Source: Candidatus Rokuibacteriota bacterium
GTDB taxonomy: Bacteria > Methylomirabilota > Methylomirabilia > Rokubacteriales > CSP1-6
Length of the DNA: 64,000 bases
Assembly: GCA_003221695.1 (NCBI GenBank)
Contig: QHSX01000045.1
Span: forward strand, 62,001 to 126,000
Reading direction: 5' to 3'
Of the stretch, positions 26,012-34,596 are shown piece by piece (positions within the stretch are counted from its first letter, which is position 1; the number at the start of each line of letters is the position of its first letter). Made by a program: the position numbers and the translations under genes. The notes under the pieces were generated by a model. The model saw only the letters and a program-made list of their open reading frames with translations. It ran no database searches and was not told the DNA's origin.

Positions 26012-26998
26012 TTACGGGTGGATCAGTGCGTCGGCCGGCATGCCGGGCTTGAGCACGCCGTCCGGGTTCGACACGCCGATCTTCACGCGATAGACGAGGT
26101 TGACGCGCTCCTTCTTCGTCTGCACGTTCTTCGGCGTGAACTCGGCCTCCGACGCGATCTCGCGAACGACGCCGGCGAACATCCGGCCCGGGAACGCGTC
26201 CACCGTGAGCGCCGCGGCCTGGCCGAGGCGGATCCGGCCCAGGTCCGTCTCCGACACGTACGCGCGCAACCACAGGTCGTTCGGGTCGATCAGCGTGAGG
26301 ATAGGGGCGCCGGGCGTCGCGGTCTCGCCCACCTCCATGCTCTTCCGGAGCACGATGCCGGTGAGCGGCGACACCAGGCGCGTGTCGGCCAGGCGCGCCT
26401 GGGTGAGCGCCAGCGCCGCCCGCGCCTCGCCGACCTGGGCGCGCGCCGCGGCCACCGCGTCGGGACGCGGGCCCGCCTCGAGCAGCGCCAGCTTCTCGCG
26501 GGCGCCCGCCTCGTTGGCCAGGGCGGCGTCGAAGAGGTTGAGCGCGCGGTCCACTTCCTGGAAGGCGACCAGCTCCTTGGCGAAGAGCTGGCGCACGCGC
26601 GCCAGCTCCCGCTCCGCCCACTCGCGCGTCACCGTCGCGTTGCGCAGCGCCGCGCGCGCCTGCTCGATCTCCTGGGACCGGGCGCCCGCCTCGAGATCGC
26701 TCAACTGGGCCTGGGCCGTGCGGAGCGCCGCCTCGGCGCGGTGGACCTCGGCGGCGGGCTCGTCGTCGGCAAGGCGCGCGAGCAGCTGGCCGCGCTCGAC
26801 GGGCTGGCTCTCGGCCACGGTGCGCTCGACGACGCGGGCGGTGATCTTGGCGCTCACGTCCACCTGGAGGGCCTCGATCGTGCCCGTGACCGCGACGGTG
26901 CGGTCTTCGCCGTCCAGGCGACGAACGGTCCAGGTCGCGGCGAGGACCAGGAGGAGAACGAGCGCACCCGCGCCGCCGAGCTTCAGCGACCGCGTCAT
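26012..26998 (-). CDS. HlyD/EmrA-type membrane fusion protein
   Basis: A 328-aa periplasmic adaptor with one N-terminal membrane anchor (LGGAGALVLLLVLAATWTV). The lipoyl-like half-motif VDVSAKITARVVERTVAESQ is followed by a long coiled-coil hairpin (about residues 75-190), then the second lipoyl half and beta-barrel (RLVSPLTGIVLRKSMEVGET, LWLRAYVSETDLGRIRLGQ). It links the ABC-2 permease to the envelope. The start overlaps the stop of the active M16 gene (TGATG). Confidence 0.9.
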   Translation of the reverse strand: MTRSLKLGGAGALVLLLVLAATWTVRRLDGEDRTVAVTGTIEALQVDVSAKITARVVERTVAESQPVERGQLLARLADDEPAAEVHRAEAALRTAQAQLSDLEAGARSQEIEQARAALRNATVTREWAERELARVRQLFAKELVAFQEVDRALNLFDAALANEAGAREKLALLEAGPRPDAVAAARAQVGEARAALALTQARLADTRLVSPLTGIVLRKSMEVGETATPGAPILTLIDPNDLWLRAYVSETDLGRIRLGQAAALTVDAFPGRMFAGVVREIASEAEFTPKNVQTKKERVNLVYRVKIGVSNPDGVLKPGMPADALIHP

Positions 26999-28305
26999 CA
27001 GTCGGTCGGGAGGAGGATCCCGACGTTCCGCTTGTCTTCGGGGAACCACGCGCGCGCGACGCGCAGGACATCCGCCGCGGTCACGGCACGGATCTTTGCG
27101 AGGAACTGGTCCTTCTGCGCGTAGCCGCCGATCACTTCGAAGCGCGCGAGGAGCGACGCGCGGTGGTGGACCGAGTCCTCCTGGAACACGAACGACGCCT
27201 CGAGCTGGTTCTTCGCGCGCTGGAGCTCCTCGTCGGTGACCGGCTCCTTCTTGAGCCGCTCCACCTGGGCGAGGAGTTCCTTCTCCAGCGTCTCCGCCCG
27301 CTGCCCGGGCATCGCGGTCGCCCAGAACCAGAAGAGGTTGGGGTCCACGGAGAAGTAGGAGTAATCGCCGCCGGCCTCGAGCGCGAGTCGGCGCTCGTAG
27401 ACGAGGTCCCGGTAGAGCCGCGAGGCCCGCCCGCCGGACAGGACCGTGGAGAGGACCTCGAGCGGCGCGGCGTCGTCCGAGCGGTGGTTCGGGACGTGGT
27501 AGGCGACGTAGACGATCGGCAGCTCGGCCTGCTTCCGCACGACCCCGCGCCGCTCCCCGTTCGGCGGCGGCTCGACGGCGAGCACCGGCGGCGGGACCGG
27601 TCCCCGCGGGGCCTGGCCGAAGCGGCGCTTGATCCGCTCGAGCGCCTCCCCCGACCGGAAGTCGCCGACGGCGACGATCAGCACGTTGTTCGGGACGTAG
27701 TATGTCCGGTAGAAGGCGCGGATCTCCTCGGGCGTGATCCGGGCGATGTCTTCGCGCCAGCCGATGACCGGGAAGCCGTAGGGGTGCGCCCTGAAAGCGA
27801 GCGAGGCCACCTCCTCACCGAGGAACCCGCCCGGGTCGTCGTCGGTGCGCGTCCGCCGCTCCTCGAGGACCACCTGGCGCTCCGAGTCGATCTCCTTGGG
27901 GTCGAGCAGGAGGTTCTGCATGCGGTCGGCGTCGAGCTCGATCACGAGATCGAGCTTGTCCGCGGCGATGTCGACGAAGTACGAGGTGACGTCATGCGAG
28001 GTGAACGCGTTGTCCTGGCCGCCGTTCTGCTCGACGAGCCGGGCGAACTGGCCACGTCCGTGGGTGGGTGTGCCCTTGAACATCATGTGCTCGAGGAAGT
28101 GCGCGATCCCGGTCGCGCCACGCGCCTCGTTGCGCGAGCCCACCCGATACCAGACCTGGAAGGACACGATCGGGCTGCGGTGGTCCTCCAGCAGCAGCAC
28201 CCGCAGCCCGTTGTCGAGCGTCTCCGCGACGACAGTGTCCGCGGCCCAGGCCGAGGCCCAGCCGAGGAGGAGCGGAACGAGCAGGACGGCGGGAATCCTC
28301 CACAT
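26998..28305 (-). CDS. M16 family zinc metallopeptidase (active subunit)
   Basis: A 435-aa exported peptidase with a signal peptide of about 22 residues. The inverted zinc motif HFLEH lies at residues 69-73, inside GIAHFLEHMMFKGTPTHG, with the third ligand at Glu149 in VVLEERRTRTDD. The C-terminal domain has GGRASRLYRDLVYERRLALEAG. It is the catalytic half of an M16B pair with the gene at 22445-23743. The start was placed at 28305 because it gives a clean signal peptide; an in-frame ATG at 28323 is the alternative. Head-to-head with the HtrA gene. Confidence 0.9.
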   Translation of the reverse strand: MWRIPAVLLVPLLLGWASAWAADTVVAETLDNGLRVLLLEDHRSPIVSFQVWYRVGSRNEARGATGIAHFLEHMMFKGTPTHGRGQFARLVEQNGGQDNAFTSHDVTSYFVDIAADKLDLVIELDADRMQNLLLDPKEIDSERQVVLEERRTRTDDDPGGFLGEEVASLAFRAHPYGFPVIGWREDIARITPEEIRAFYRTYYVPNNVLIVAVGDFRSGEALERIKRRFGQAPRGPVPPPVLAVEPPPNGERRGVVRKQAELPIVYVAYHVPNHRSDDAAPLEVLSTVLSGGRASRLYRDLVYERRLALEAGGDYSYFSVDPNLFWFWATAMPGQRAETLEKELLAQVERLKKEPVTDEELQRAKNQLEASFVFQEDSVHHRASLLARFEVIGGYAQKDQFLAKIRAVTAADVLRVARAWFPEDKRNVGILLPTD

Positions 28306-28331
28306 CTTCGAGTAGTGTATCATCCGTGCTG

Positions 28332-29375
28332 ATGCGTCCCGGCGCGCTCCTCGTCCTCCTGCTGGCGCTCGCTACGGACGCGTCCGCGGAGCCCTGTACC
28401 GAGTCGTTCGCCGAGGTCTACGGGAAGGTCTCGCCGACGGTCGTGTCGATTCAGGCGACGAAGATCAACAAGGCGAAGCCCCAGCGCCGCTTCGAGACGG
28501 TCGTCGGCTCGGGCGTCGTGATCGAGCGTGACGGCCAGATCCTGACGAACGCCCACGTCGTCGACGGCGCCACGTCCCTCTCGGTCACGCTCGACTCCGG
28601 CACGAAGGCGACCGCGAAGGTGGTCGGACTCGACTCCATGCTCGACCTCGCGCTGCTCCGGATCGAGACGACGGACGCGCTCGCCACCGCGCGGCTCGGC
28701 GACTCGTCCACGCTCCGCGTCGGCGACGAGGTCGCCGCGATCGGGAACCCGATCGGCCTGGAGCAGACGATGACGCGGGGGATCGTGAGCGGGCTCAACC
28801 GCCTCCTGCCGGGCCTCGCGGAGCAGCCCATGATCCAGACCGACGCCCCGATCAACCCGGGCAACTCGGGCGGCCCGCTCGTGGACCGCTGCGGCCACGT
28901 CGTCGGCATCAACACGTTCATCTCCGAGGAGGCGCAATCGATCGGCTTCTCGGTGCCGATCAACAGCGCGAAGGCGATTCTGCGCGACCTGCGGGAGACC
29001 GGGCGTGTGATCCGCCCGTGGCTCGGCATTCAGGGACGCGAGGTGGATGCGAGCCTCTCCTCGATCGTGCGGCTGCCGCTCGCCACCGGCTATCTCGTCG
29101 AGATCGTCTACGACGGGAGTCCGGCGGACCGCGCCGGCATGCGGGGCGGCACCACGTCGGTCGTCGTCCAGGGCGAAGAGTACTTGCTGGGCGGCGACGT
29201 GCTCACCGCGATTCAGTCCACGCCGATCCGGACCCACGGGGAGTACGTCGCCAAGGTGCGGACGCTCAAGCCCGGTCAGCGCGTCAAGGTCACGATCGTA
29301 CGCGACGGCCAGAGCCGCGAGCTCACGCTGGCCGTCACCGAACGCCCCCGACTCCCCGCCGACCTCGTCGAGTGA
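28332..29375 (+). CDS. HtrA/DegP-type serine protease with PDZ domain
   Basis: A 347-aa exported S1C protease. The signal peptide covers about residues 1-19. The catalytic triad is His75 (TNAHVV), Asp105 (DLALLR) and Ser179 (GNSGGPL), and a PDZ domain occupies about residues 240-335 (GYLVEIVYDGSPADRAGMRGG). It degrades or refolds misfolded envelope proteins. A GTG six bases upstream could also start it. Only about 26 bp separate it from the divergent M16 start, so the promoters must overlap coding sequence. Confidence 0.9.
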   Translation: MRPGALLVLLLALATDASAEPCTESFAEVYGKVSPTVVSIQATKINKAKPQRRFETVVGSGVVIERDGQILTNAHVVDGATSLSVTLDSGTKATAKVVGLDSMLDLALLRIETTDALATARLGDSSTLRVGDEVAAIGNPIGLEQTMTRGIVSGLNRLLPGLAEQPMIQTDAPINPGNSGGPLVDRCGHVVGINTFISEEAQSIGFSVPINSAKAILRDLRETGRVIRPWLGIQGREVDASLSSIVRLPLATGYLVEIVYDGSPADRAGMRGGTTSVVVQGEEYLLGGDVLTAIQSTPIRTHGEYVAKVRTLKPGQRVKVTIVRDGQSRELTLAVTERPRLPADLVE

Positions 29376-29837
29376 TCAGGACCCGCGCGGGGGTTTCCGA
29401 CGCGCTCCCCTCCTGGACGTCCCTTCGCCGGTCCGCCCGGGGACGTGAGCGACCTCGAGCTTGAGCCGGTCGGGGTCTTCGAAGAACACCGCGTAGTAGC
29501 CCGCCGCGTACGCCGGGTAGTCGCGCGGTGAGCCATAGAGCGTCGGGATCCCGCGCGCCACGAGAAACTCGCGGTGGAAGACGTCCACCGCGTCGCGGCT
29601 CGCGACACCGAACGCCAGATGGTTGAGCCCGCTCCGCTTGCGGTGGAGGGCGGGCTGCCGGTGCTGGTCCGGTGTCGCGATGATCCAAAAATCCGCCGTG
29701 CCGTTGCTCATGCCCATGAAGTCGTGCGCCGCGGCGAGCACGCGGTACTCGAAGTACTCGAGCAGGGCCTGGTAGAACGGAATCGACCGCTGCGGGTTCG
29801 ACACGTTCAGCTGTAGATGGTAGAGGGAGGCCTTCAC
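29376..29837 (-). CDS. VOC family protein (glyoxalase/bleomycin-resistance fold)
   Basis: A 153-aa protein with the paired beta-alpha-beta-beta-beta layout. HLQLNVSNPQRSIPFYQALL opens the first module, GLNHLAFGVASRDAVDVFHRE the second, and a metal-ligand-like Glu lies in RLKLEVAHV. Substrate unknown. The GTG start overlaps the uracil-DNA glycosylase stop. Its stop and the HtrA stop abut on opposite strands (TGATCA). The C-terminal ~20 residues are basic and disordered. Confidence 0.82.
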   Translation of the reverse strand: MKASLYHLQLNVSNPQRSIPFYQALLEYFEYRVLAAAHDFMGMSNGTADFWIIATPDQHRQPALHRKRSGLNHLAFGVASRDAVDVFHREFLVARGIPTLYGSPRDYPAYAAGYYAVFFEDPDRLKLEVAHVPGRTGEGTSRRGARRKPPRGS

Positions 29838-30598
29838 GAGCGTTCCTCCAGGAGTCGGCGCGCCCTGCGGAACACGCCGCGGAGCATCGGCCGCGTGAGC
29901 TTGCCGGTGAACGTGTTCTGCTGGCTCGGGTGGTACGAGGCGATCAGCGCGACGCCATCGGCGAAGGTCGCCACGGCGCCGTGCGCGAAGCGCGGGGCGC
30001 GCCGTGGCCGGGGCGCGCCGAGCCGGCGGCGGGCACGCAGGTACGCCTGCCAGCCGATCCGCCCGAGCCCCACGACGACGCTCACGCGATCCAACAGCCC
30101 GAGCTCCTCGAGAAGGTACGGCTCGCAGCGCGCGAGCTCGGCCGGCGTCGGCTTGTTGCCGGGCGGCGCGCAGCGGAGCGCGGCGGTGATGTACGCGTCT
30201 CGGAGGCGGAGACCGTCTCCCCGATGTCGCGAGGTCGGCCGGTTGGCGAAGCCCGCGTGGTGGAGCGCGTCGACGAGCCAGTCGCCGCTCCGGTCGCCCG
30301 TGAACATCCGGCCGGTGCGGTTGCCGCCGTGCGCCGCGGGTGCGAGCCCGACGAGGAGGAGGCGCGCCTTCGGGTCGCCGAAGCCCGGCAGCGGCCGCGC
30401 CCAGTAGGCGAGGCCCGCATACCGGCGCGGCGGCGACGCCGCGACGGCTTCGCGATGGGCGACGAGCCGGGGGCAGGCGCGACATCGCACGATCACGCGA
30501 GAGAGCCGCTCGAGAGCGCTTTGCAATTCGGCCGGATTGTGACACGGTGAGAGCCATGCCGCCACAGCGCGATCGGGTCCCTGCCCCGCGCGTGCCAT
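29834..30598 (-). CDS. Family 5 uracil-DNA glycosylase (UDGb)
   Basis: A 4Fe-4S uracil-DNA glycosylase of up to 254 aa. The family 5 motif GLAPAAHGGNRTGRMFTGD (motif A without the usual polar catalytic residue) and the C-terminal HPSQQNTF are present. An N-terminal Cys pair in CRACPRL, with further cysteines in RCAPP and CEPY, supplies the cluster. It removes uracil and other deaminated bases, a useful activity in very GC-rich DNA. Starting at 30598 it would overlap the divergent asparaginase gene by 43 bp, so an in-frame TTG at 30526 may be the true start. Confidence 0.88.
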   Translation of the reverse strand: MARAGQGPDRAVAAWLSPCHNPAELQSALERLSRVIVRCRACPRLVAHREAVAASPPRRYAGLAYWARPLPGFGDPKARLLLVGLAPAAHGGNRTGRMFTGDRSGDWLVDALHHAGFANRPTSRHRGDGLRLRDAYITAALRCAPPGNKPTPAELARCEPYLLEELGLLDRVSVVVGLGRIGWQAYLRARRRLGAPRPRRAPRFAHGAVATFADGVALIASYHPSQQNTFTGKLTRPMLRGVFRRARRLLEERS

Positions 30599-31455
30599 CC
30601 ATCATCGTCCACGGCGGCGCCGGTGCGGACCCCGTCGAGGGGCGAGACGAGCTTCGCGCGGGCGTCCGGGTCGCCGTCCTCGAGGGCTGGCGCGTCCTCG
30701 CCGGAGGTGGCTCGGCGCTGGGCGCCGTGGAACGCGCCGTGCGTGCCCTCGAGGATCATCCGCGCTTCAACGCCGGGCGCGGCTCGGTGCTCACGTCCGC
30801 GGGCACGGTCGAGACGGACGCCTCGATCATGGAAGGCGACCGGCTCCAGTGCGGCGCCGTGGCCGCCGTGAGCCGGATCGCCAACCCGGTCACGCTCGCC
30901 CGGCGGGTGATGGAGGCGAGCCGCCACATCCTCCTCGTCGGCGAGGGCGCCCTCGCCTTCGCCCGCGCGCAGGGACTTCCCGAGTGCGACCCCGAGGCGC
31001 TCGTCACCGAGCGCCAGCGCGTGCGCCATCGCGAGCTGGTGGCGGCGACGAAGGGAACCGTTGGCGCCGTCGCCCTGGACAGGCACGGCACGATCGCCGC
31101 CGCGACCTCCACGGGCGGCCTCGCGGGCAAGCTCCCGGGGCGCGTCGGCGACAGCGCGCTGATCGGCTGCGGGACCTACGCGGAGAGCTCGACCGGCGGC
31201 GTCTCCTGCACGGGCGACGGCGAGGCAATCATCCGTGTGGTGCTCGCCCGCCGGGCCCTCGACTACCTCCAGCAGGCCGACGACGCCGACTACGCGGCGC
31301 GGGTCGCGGTGGACCTCCTGGTCGAGGAAGGCCGGGGCCACGGCGGGCTGATCCTCCTCGACTGGCGAGGCCGCACGGGCTGGGCGCACTCGACACCGTT
31401 GATGCCGGTGGCGCTGATGAGCGCGGCGTTCACCGAGCCGCGCGTGCCCTTTTAG
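30556..31455 (+). CDS. Isoaspartyl peptidase/L-asparaginase (Ntn-hydrolase)
   Basis: A 299-aa plant-type asparaginase. The precursor is self-cleaved before Thr168 in KGTVGAVALD to give alpha and beta subunits; GTVG is the family cleavage motif. The STGGLAGKLPGRVGDSALIGCG segment that follows carries the substrate and sodium-loop residues. It hydrolyses isoaspartyl dipeptides and asparagine. Its stop is followed after one base by the threonine ammonia-lyase gene, so the pair looks like an amino-acid catabolic unit. Confidence 0.9.
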   Translation: MPPQRDRVPAPRVPSIIVHGGAGADPVEGRDELRAGVRVAVLEGWRVLAGGGSALGAVERAVRALEDHPRFNAGRGSVLTSAGTVETDASIMEGDRLQCGAVAAVSRIANPVTLARRVMEASRHILLVGEGALAFARAQGLPECDPEALVTERQRVRHRELVAATKGTVGAVALDRHGTIAAATSTGGLAGKLPGRVGDSALIGCGTYAESSTGGVSCTGDGEAIIRVVLARRALDYLQQADDADYAARVAVDLLVEEGRGHGGLILLDWRGRTGWAHSTPLMPVALMSAAFTEPRVPF

Positions 31456-31456
31456 A

Positions 31457-32668
31457 ATGCTCGACCTCGCGGACCTCGACCGCGCCAAGAAGCGTCTCGA
31501 GGGCGCCATCTACGAGTCGCCCTGCCCCTACTCGCAGACGCTCTCGGAGCTCTCCGGCGCACAGTGCTTCGTCAAGCTCGAGAACCTCCAGATGACGGGC
31601 TCGTTCAAGGAGCGCGGGGCGGTGAACGTCCTGCTCCAGCTCGACCCCGCCGAGCGCGCCCGCGGCGTCGTCGCGGCGAGCGCGGGCAACCACGGACTCG
31701 CGGTCGCCTTCCACGCCTCGCGTCTCGGGATCCCGGCCGTCATCGTCATGCCGGAGTGGGCGCCGCTCATCAAGGTGACGTCCTCGCGCCGGTACGGGGC
31801 CGAGGTCATCCTGCACGGCGCGAACTACGATGCGGCGTACGGGCGCGCCCGGGAGGTCCAGGCCGAGCGCGGGCTGGCGTTCGTCCACCCGTTCGACGAC
31901 GAGCGCGTCATCGCCGGCCAGGGCACGCTCGGGCTCGAGCTGCTCGCGCAGCGACCCGACATGGACGCGGTCCTCGTCCCCGTCGGCGGCGGCGGGCTCG
32001 TCGGGGGCGTCGCCCTCGCGATCAAGTCCCATCGGCCCAAGGTCCGCGTGATCGGCGTCCAGGCCGAGACGCTGCCCGCCATGAAGCGCGCCCTCGACGC
32101 GCACGAGCGGGTGACGCTGCCGCCCGCCTCCACGATCGCCGACGGCATCGCGGTGCGCCAGGTCGGCGAGCTGACGTTCGCCCTGGCGCAACGGCACGTG
32201 GACCGGGTGGTGACGGTGAGCGAGGAGGAGCTGGCGAACGCGATCCTGCTCCTGCTCGAGATCGAGAAGACGGTCGTCGAGGGCGCGGGCGCGGCGCCCC
32301 TGGCCGCGCTCCTGAACCGGTCGCTCGGGCTCGAGGGCCTCAACGTCGTGCTGGTCCTGTCCGGTGGCAACATCGACATGACGGTGATCGCGCGCATCAT
32401 CGAGCGGGGTCTCGTCAAGGACGGCCGTCTCGTACGCCTGGGCGTGCTCCTGCGCGACCAGCCCGGCGCGCTCGCCAGCCTCACCGCCCTCATCGCCGCG
32501 GAGCGCGCCAATATTCTGCAGATCGAGCACAATCGCGCGTTCTCGAGCGGGGCGATCGGCGAGACCCGCGTCGAGCTGACGCTCGAGACCTCGGGGCGCA
32601 CGCAGATCAACACGCTCAAGCAGCGCCTCGAAGCCGCCGGCTACCGGGTGGAGGAGCGGACAGCGTAG
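31457..32668 (+). CDS. Threonine ammonia-lyase with C-terminal ACT domain
   Basis: A 403-aa PLP enzyme. Lys51 in MTGSFKERGA forms the Schiff base, and a Gly-rich phosphate loop PVGGGGLVGG lies near residue 180. An ACT domain fills about residues 325-403 (LLRDQPGALASLTALIAAE), as in TdcB/IlvA-like enzymes that have a single ACT domain. It converts threonine (and often serine) to 2-oxobutanoate. The reaction releases reactive enamine/imine products, the known substrates of RidA proteins. Confidence 0.9.
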   Translation: MLDLADLDRAKKRLEGAIYESPCPYSQTLSELSGAQCFVKLENLQMTGSFKERGAVNVLLQLDPAERARGVVAASAGNHGLAVAFHASRLGIPAVIVMPEWAPLIKVTSSRRYGAEVILHGANYDAAYGRAREVQAERGLAFVHPFDDERVIAGQGTLGLELLAQRPDMDAVLVPVGGGGLVGGVALAIKSHRPKVRVIGVQAETLPAMKRALDAHERVTLPPASTIADGIAVRQVGELTFALAQRHVDRVVTVSEEELANAILLLLEIEKTVVEGAGAAPLAALLNRSLGLEGLNVVLVLSGGNIDMTVIARIIERGLVKDGRLVRLGVLLRDQPGALASLTALIAAERANILQIEHNRAFSSGAIGETRVELTLETSGRTQINTLKQRLEAAGYRVEERTA

Positions 32669-32825
32669 CCGCGGACCGAGTCTGCCCGGGGCGGCGGGCG
32701 GCTCGACCACGCGGCTCGCGTGCGCATGGCCCGTCGCGGGTGGGCTCCATCGCGGCGCTGTAACGTCCGCGTTCGACGCGGCGGGAACGGGTCTCGTCCA
32801 CCCCCCACCCGGGCAGACTCCGACC

Positions 32826-32920
32826 GCGGCGAGCGCGTGCGGGCGTCGAGCGCGGGCTTCGCCCGCGCAATCCTGTCCTTTGGGGGAGGTTTCGGAGGGG
32901 CCGTCGAGGCCCCCTCCGGC
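32826..32920. repeat. Dispersed intergenic repeat, related to the 114-bp unit at 5.5 kb
   Basis: The core GAGCGCGGGCTTCGCCCGCGCAA matches, in reverse orientation and with one change, the hairpin of the 5465-5691 repeat. A G-rich tract follows, as in that unit. The element lies in the 257-bp gap between the convergent threonine ammonia-lyase and HhH-protein genes. In the rest of that gap (32669-32825) nothing is recognised. Confidence 0.6.
32893..32918. terminator. Hairpin between convergent genes
   Basis: CGGAGGGGCC and GGCCCCCTCCG pair around GTCGA with one bulged base. It sits between two convergent genes and could stop transcription from both sides, but neither strand shows a U-run. Confidence 0.35.
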
Positions 32921-32925
32921 TAAAG

Positions 32926-33159
32926 CTAGGCGCCGGGCGATTCGGGCGCCGTGCTGTAGGCAGGGTCGAAGTCCAGGCGCTCGAGGTCGGCGTCACTCAC
33001 GCGCCATCCGTGGAGGACCCGGGCGAGCTCGGCCGCGTCTTGGATCGGGCCGTGCTCGGCGCGGAACTTGACGATGGCCATGGCCCGCTCGGGGCTGATG
33101 CCGGAGAGCTCCATGAGCTCCAGGCGATTGGCGAGGTTGATCCGCACCTTGACCGTCAT
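32926..33159 (-). CDS. Helix-hairpin-helix protein, ComEA-like, 77 aa
   Basis: A single HhH DNA-binding unit: VRINLANRLELMELSGISPE and AMAIVKFRAEHGPIQDAAEL match the ComEA C-terminal repeat. There is no signal peptide, so it is a cytoplasmic small DNA-binding protein and not the uptake protein. The start at 33159 is chosen by a strong GGAGGAGGT ribosome-binding site eight bases upstream. Confidence 0.8.
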   Translation of the reverse strand: MTVKVRINLANRLELMELSGISPERAMAIVKFRAEHGPIQDAAELARVLHGWRVSDADLERLDFDPAYSTAPESPGA

Positions 33160-33210
33160 GCCCGCACCTCCTCCGACAGGATCCAATAGTGCCTCGAGCC
33201 TGGTCAAGAG

Positions 33211-33849
33211 CTAATCCGTCGTGGCGTCGGGGAGCGCGCTGGCCACGGCGGCGTAGGCGCGCGCGGCCAGGTCACCCGCGGCCTGCCGCGGCCCGAGGGC
33301 GGGATCAGGATGGATCGCTCGGTGGTACGTGATCCGGATCCGCCCGGGACGGGGAAGGAGACGGCCCGGCGGCCAGGCGTCGTGACCGCCGGCGATCGTC
33401 ACCGGCAGCACCGGAGCGGCCAGCGACGCCGCGAGGCGGAAGGCGCCCGGCTTGAAGCGCTTGACGCGACCGTCCGGACTTCGCTCGCCCTCGGGGAAGA
33501 TCATCACCACCTGGCCGGCCTGCAGCAGCCTCACGGCCTCGCGCGTCGCGCGGGGATCGGACGACTCGATCTGGACGGGAAACGCGCGGAGCCGGCGGAT
33601 GAGCCGGCCGAAGAGCGGGATCTCGAAGAGCCGGTTCCACGCCATGTAATAGACGGGCCTTCTGACCGGAATCGAGACGAGCGGCGGGTCGGCGTAGGTC
33701 TGGTGGTTCGGCGTGACAATCAAGGGCCCCGTCGTCGGGATGTGCTCGACGCCGACCAGCTCGAGGCCGAAGTAGGCTCGGCAGAGGACGTGGAGCCCGG
33801 GCCGGACGAGGTCGAGGACGGGCGTGCGCACCCCTTCAGCCTTATACAC
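33211..33849 (-). CDS. plsC: 1-acyl-sn-glycerol-3-phosphate acyltransferase (PlsC family)
   Basis: A 212-aa acyltransferase. The catalytic HX4D motif is NHQTYADPP, the glycerol-phosphate-binding motif is FPEGERSPDG, and APVLPVTIAGG is the conserved motif IV. It adds the second acyl chain in phospholipid synthesis or belongs to the lysophospholipid acyltransferase relatives. The first helix (DLVRPGLHVLCRAYFGLEL) is the membrane-associating segment. A terminator separates it from the DksA-like gene upstream. Confidence 0.87.
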   Translation of the reverse strand: MYKAEGVRTPVLDLVRPGLHVLCRAYFGLELVGVEHIPTTGPLIVTPNHQTYADPPLVSIPVRRPVYYMAWNRLFEIPLFGRLIRRLRAFPVQIESSDPRATREAVRLLQAGQVVMIFPEGERSPDGRVKRFKPGAFRLAASLAAPVLPVTIAGGHDAWPPGRLLPRPGRIRITYHRAIHPDPALGPRQAAGDLAARAYAAVASALPDATTD

Positions 33850-33858
33850 GAAAGAAAA

Positions 33859-33884
33859 CGGGGCCGGGAAGCATCCCGGCCCCG
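33859..33884 (-). terminator. Intrinsic terminator of the DksA-like gene
   Basis: A perfect 11-bp GC stem (CGGGGCCGGGA with its complement), four-base loop, followed on the minus strand by TTTTCTTTC. It lies 37 bp after the DksA-like stop and just upstream of plsC. Confidence 0.85.
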
Positions 33885-33920
33885 TGAATCTCTCGCCCTG
33901 ACTCGTTTCTCTTCGTCGCG

Positions 33921-34325
33921 TTAATCTTCGTCGAGCTGCAGCTCCGTCTCCTCAGGCTCGTATTGCCGACCGAGGCGCTCGATCCGGTCCTGGCAACGGA
34001 CGCAGGTCTGGACCTCGGGCATCGCGTGCAGCCGGGCGGGAGAAATTTCCTCGGCGCACTCCACGCACGTGCCGTACTCACCCTCGCTCAGCCGATCGAG
34101 CGCGGCCGACAACCGATTGACGCGTTCTACCAGGAGCTCGCGGGTCGCGAAGCCGATCTCGCGTCGCTCGTTGGCCTGGATCTCGTCCACTTCGTCGGCA
34201 AAGGGGGAGTTGTCCCCGATCGCCCCGGGGATTTCCTCGACCGCCACGGCTCCGCTCATCTGTCGGAGTCGGGAGATCGCCACCTCCAGATCCTGCTCGA
34301 GCCGCTTTCTGATGTTCTTGTCCAT
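33921..34325 (-). CDS. TraR/DksA family zinc-finger protein
   Basis: A 134-aa DksA-like protein. It has an N-terminal coiled coil (about residues 1-75, LEQDLEVAISRLRQMSG, then RELLVERVNRLSAALDRL) and a C-terminal C4 zinc finger formed by CVEC and CVRC. The family binds the RNA polymerase secondary channel. The coiled-coil tip is not a clear DxxDxA, so a stringent-response role like DksA is not certain. The start at 34325 is set by GGGAGGT seven bases upstream. A strong terminator follows, so it is a single-gene unit. Confidence 0.88.
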   Translation of the reverse strand: MDKNIRKRLEQDLEVAISRLRQMSGAVAVEEIPGAIGDNSPFADEVDEIQANERREIGFATRELLVERVNRLSAALDRLSEGEYGTCVECAEEISPARLHAMPEVQTCVRCQDRIERLGRQYEPEETELQLDED

Positions 34326-34490
34326 GATGGACCTCCCAGATTTCTCTGGCCCCGGCGGTGCAACTGCCGTGCCGAGGATTGGACGGTCCACCCCAGCGCA
34401 TAATTCATTGAAAAGAATACCCTGTGGATAGTCATGCTGGCAGGAAGGCGGGGCAAAATGCCAGAATGCTGACACTCCTATTGGCAAACG

Positions 34491-34508
34491 GCGGGGGCCG
34501 GCCCCCGC
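34491..34508. repeat. Perfect 18-bp GC palindrome
   Basis: GCGGGGGCCGGCCCCCGC lies in the 271-bp gap between the MHS transporter stop and the DksA-like start. It could be part of the transporter's terminator region. Confidence 0.6.
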
Positions 34509-34528
34509 AAGGACCCGGATAGAGGGAA

Positions 34529-34554
34529 CCCCGGGGGTCCGAGCGCCCCCGGGG
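34529..34554 (-). terminator. Hairpin downstream of the MHS transporter
   Basis: A 9-bp stem CCCCGGGGG with its complement around TCCGAGCG, 43 bp past the transporter stop on the minus strand. The following TTCCCTCT is a weak U-tract, so termination is plausible but not certain. Confidence 0.5.
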
Positions 34555-34596
34555 CGTCGTCAAGGAAAACGGAATTACGGAATTATCGGCGGTCGC

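Noticed and set aside
22445-28305. PqqF/PqqG assignment for the two M16 genes, linked to the PQQ enzyme at 8.7 kb
   Set aside because: No pqqA-E genes are near, and the M16 genes sit with an ABC exporter instead.
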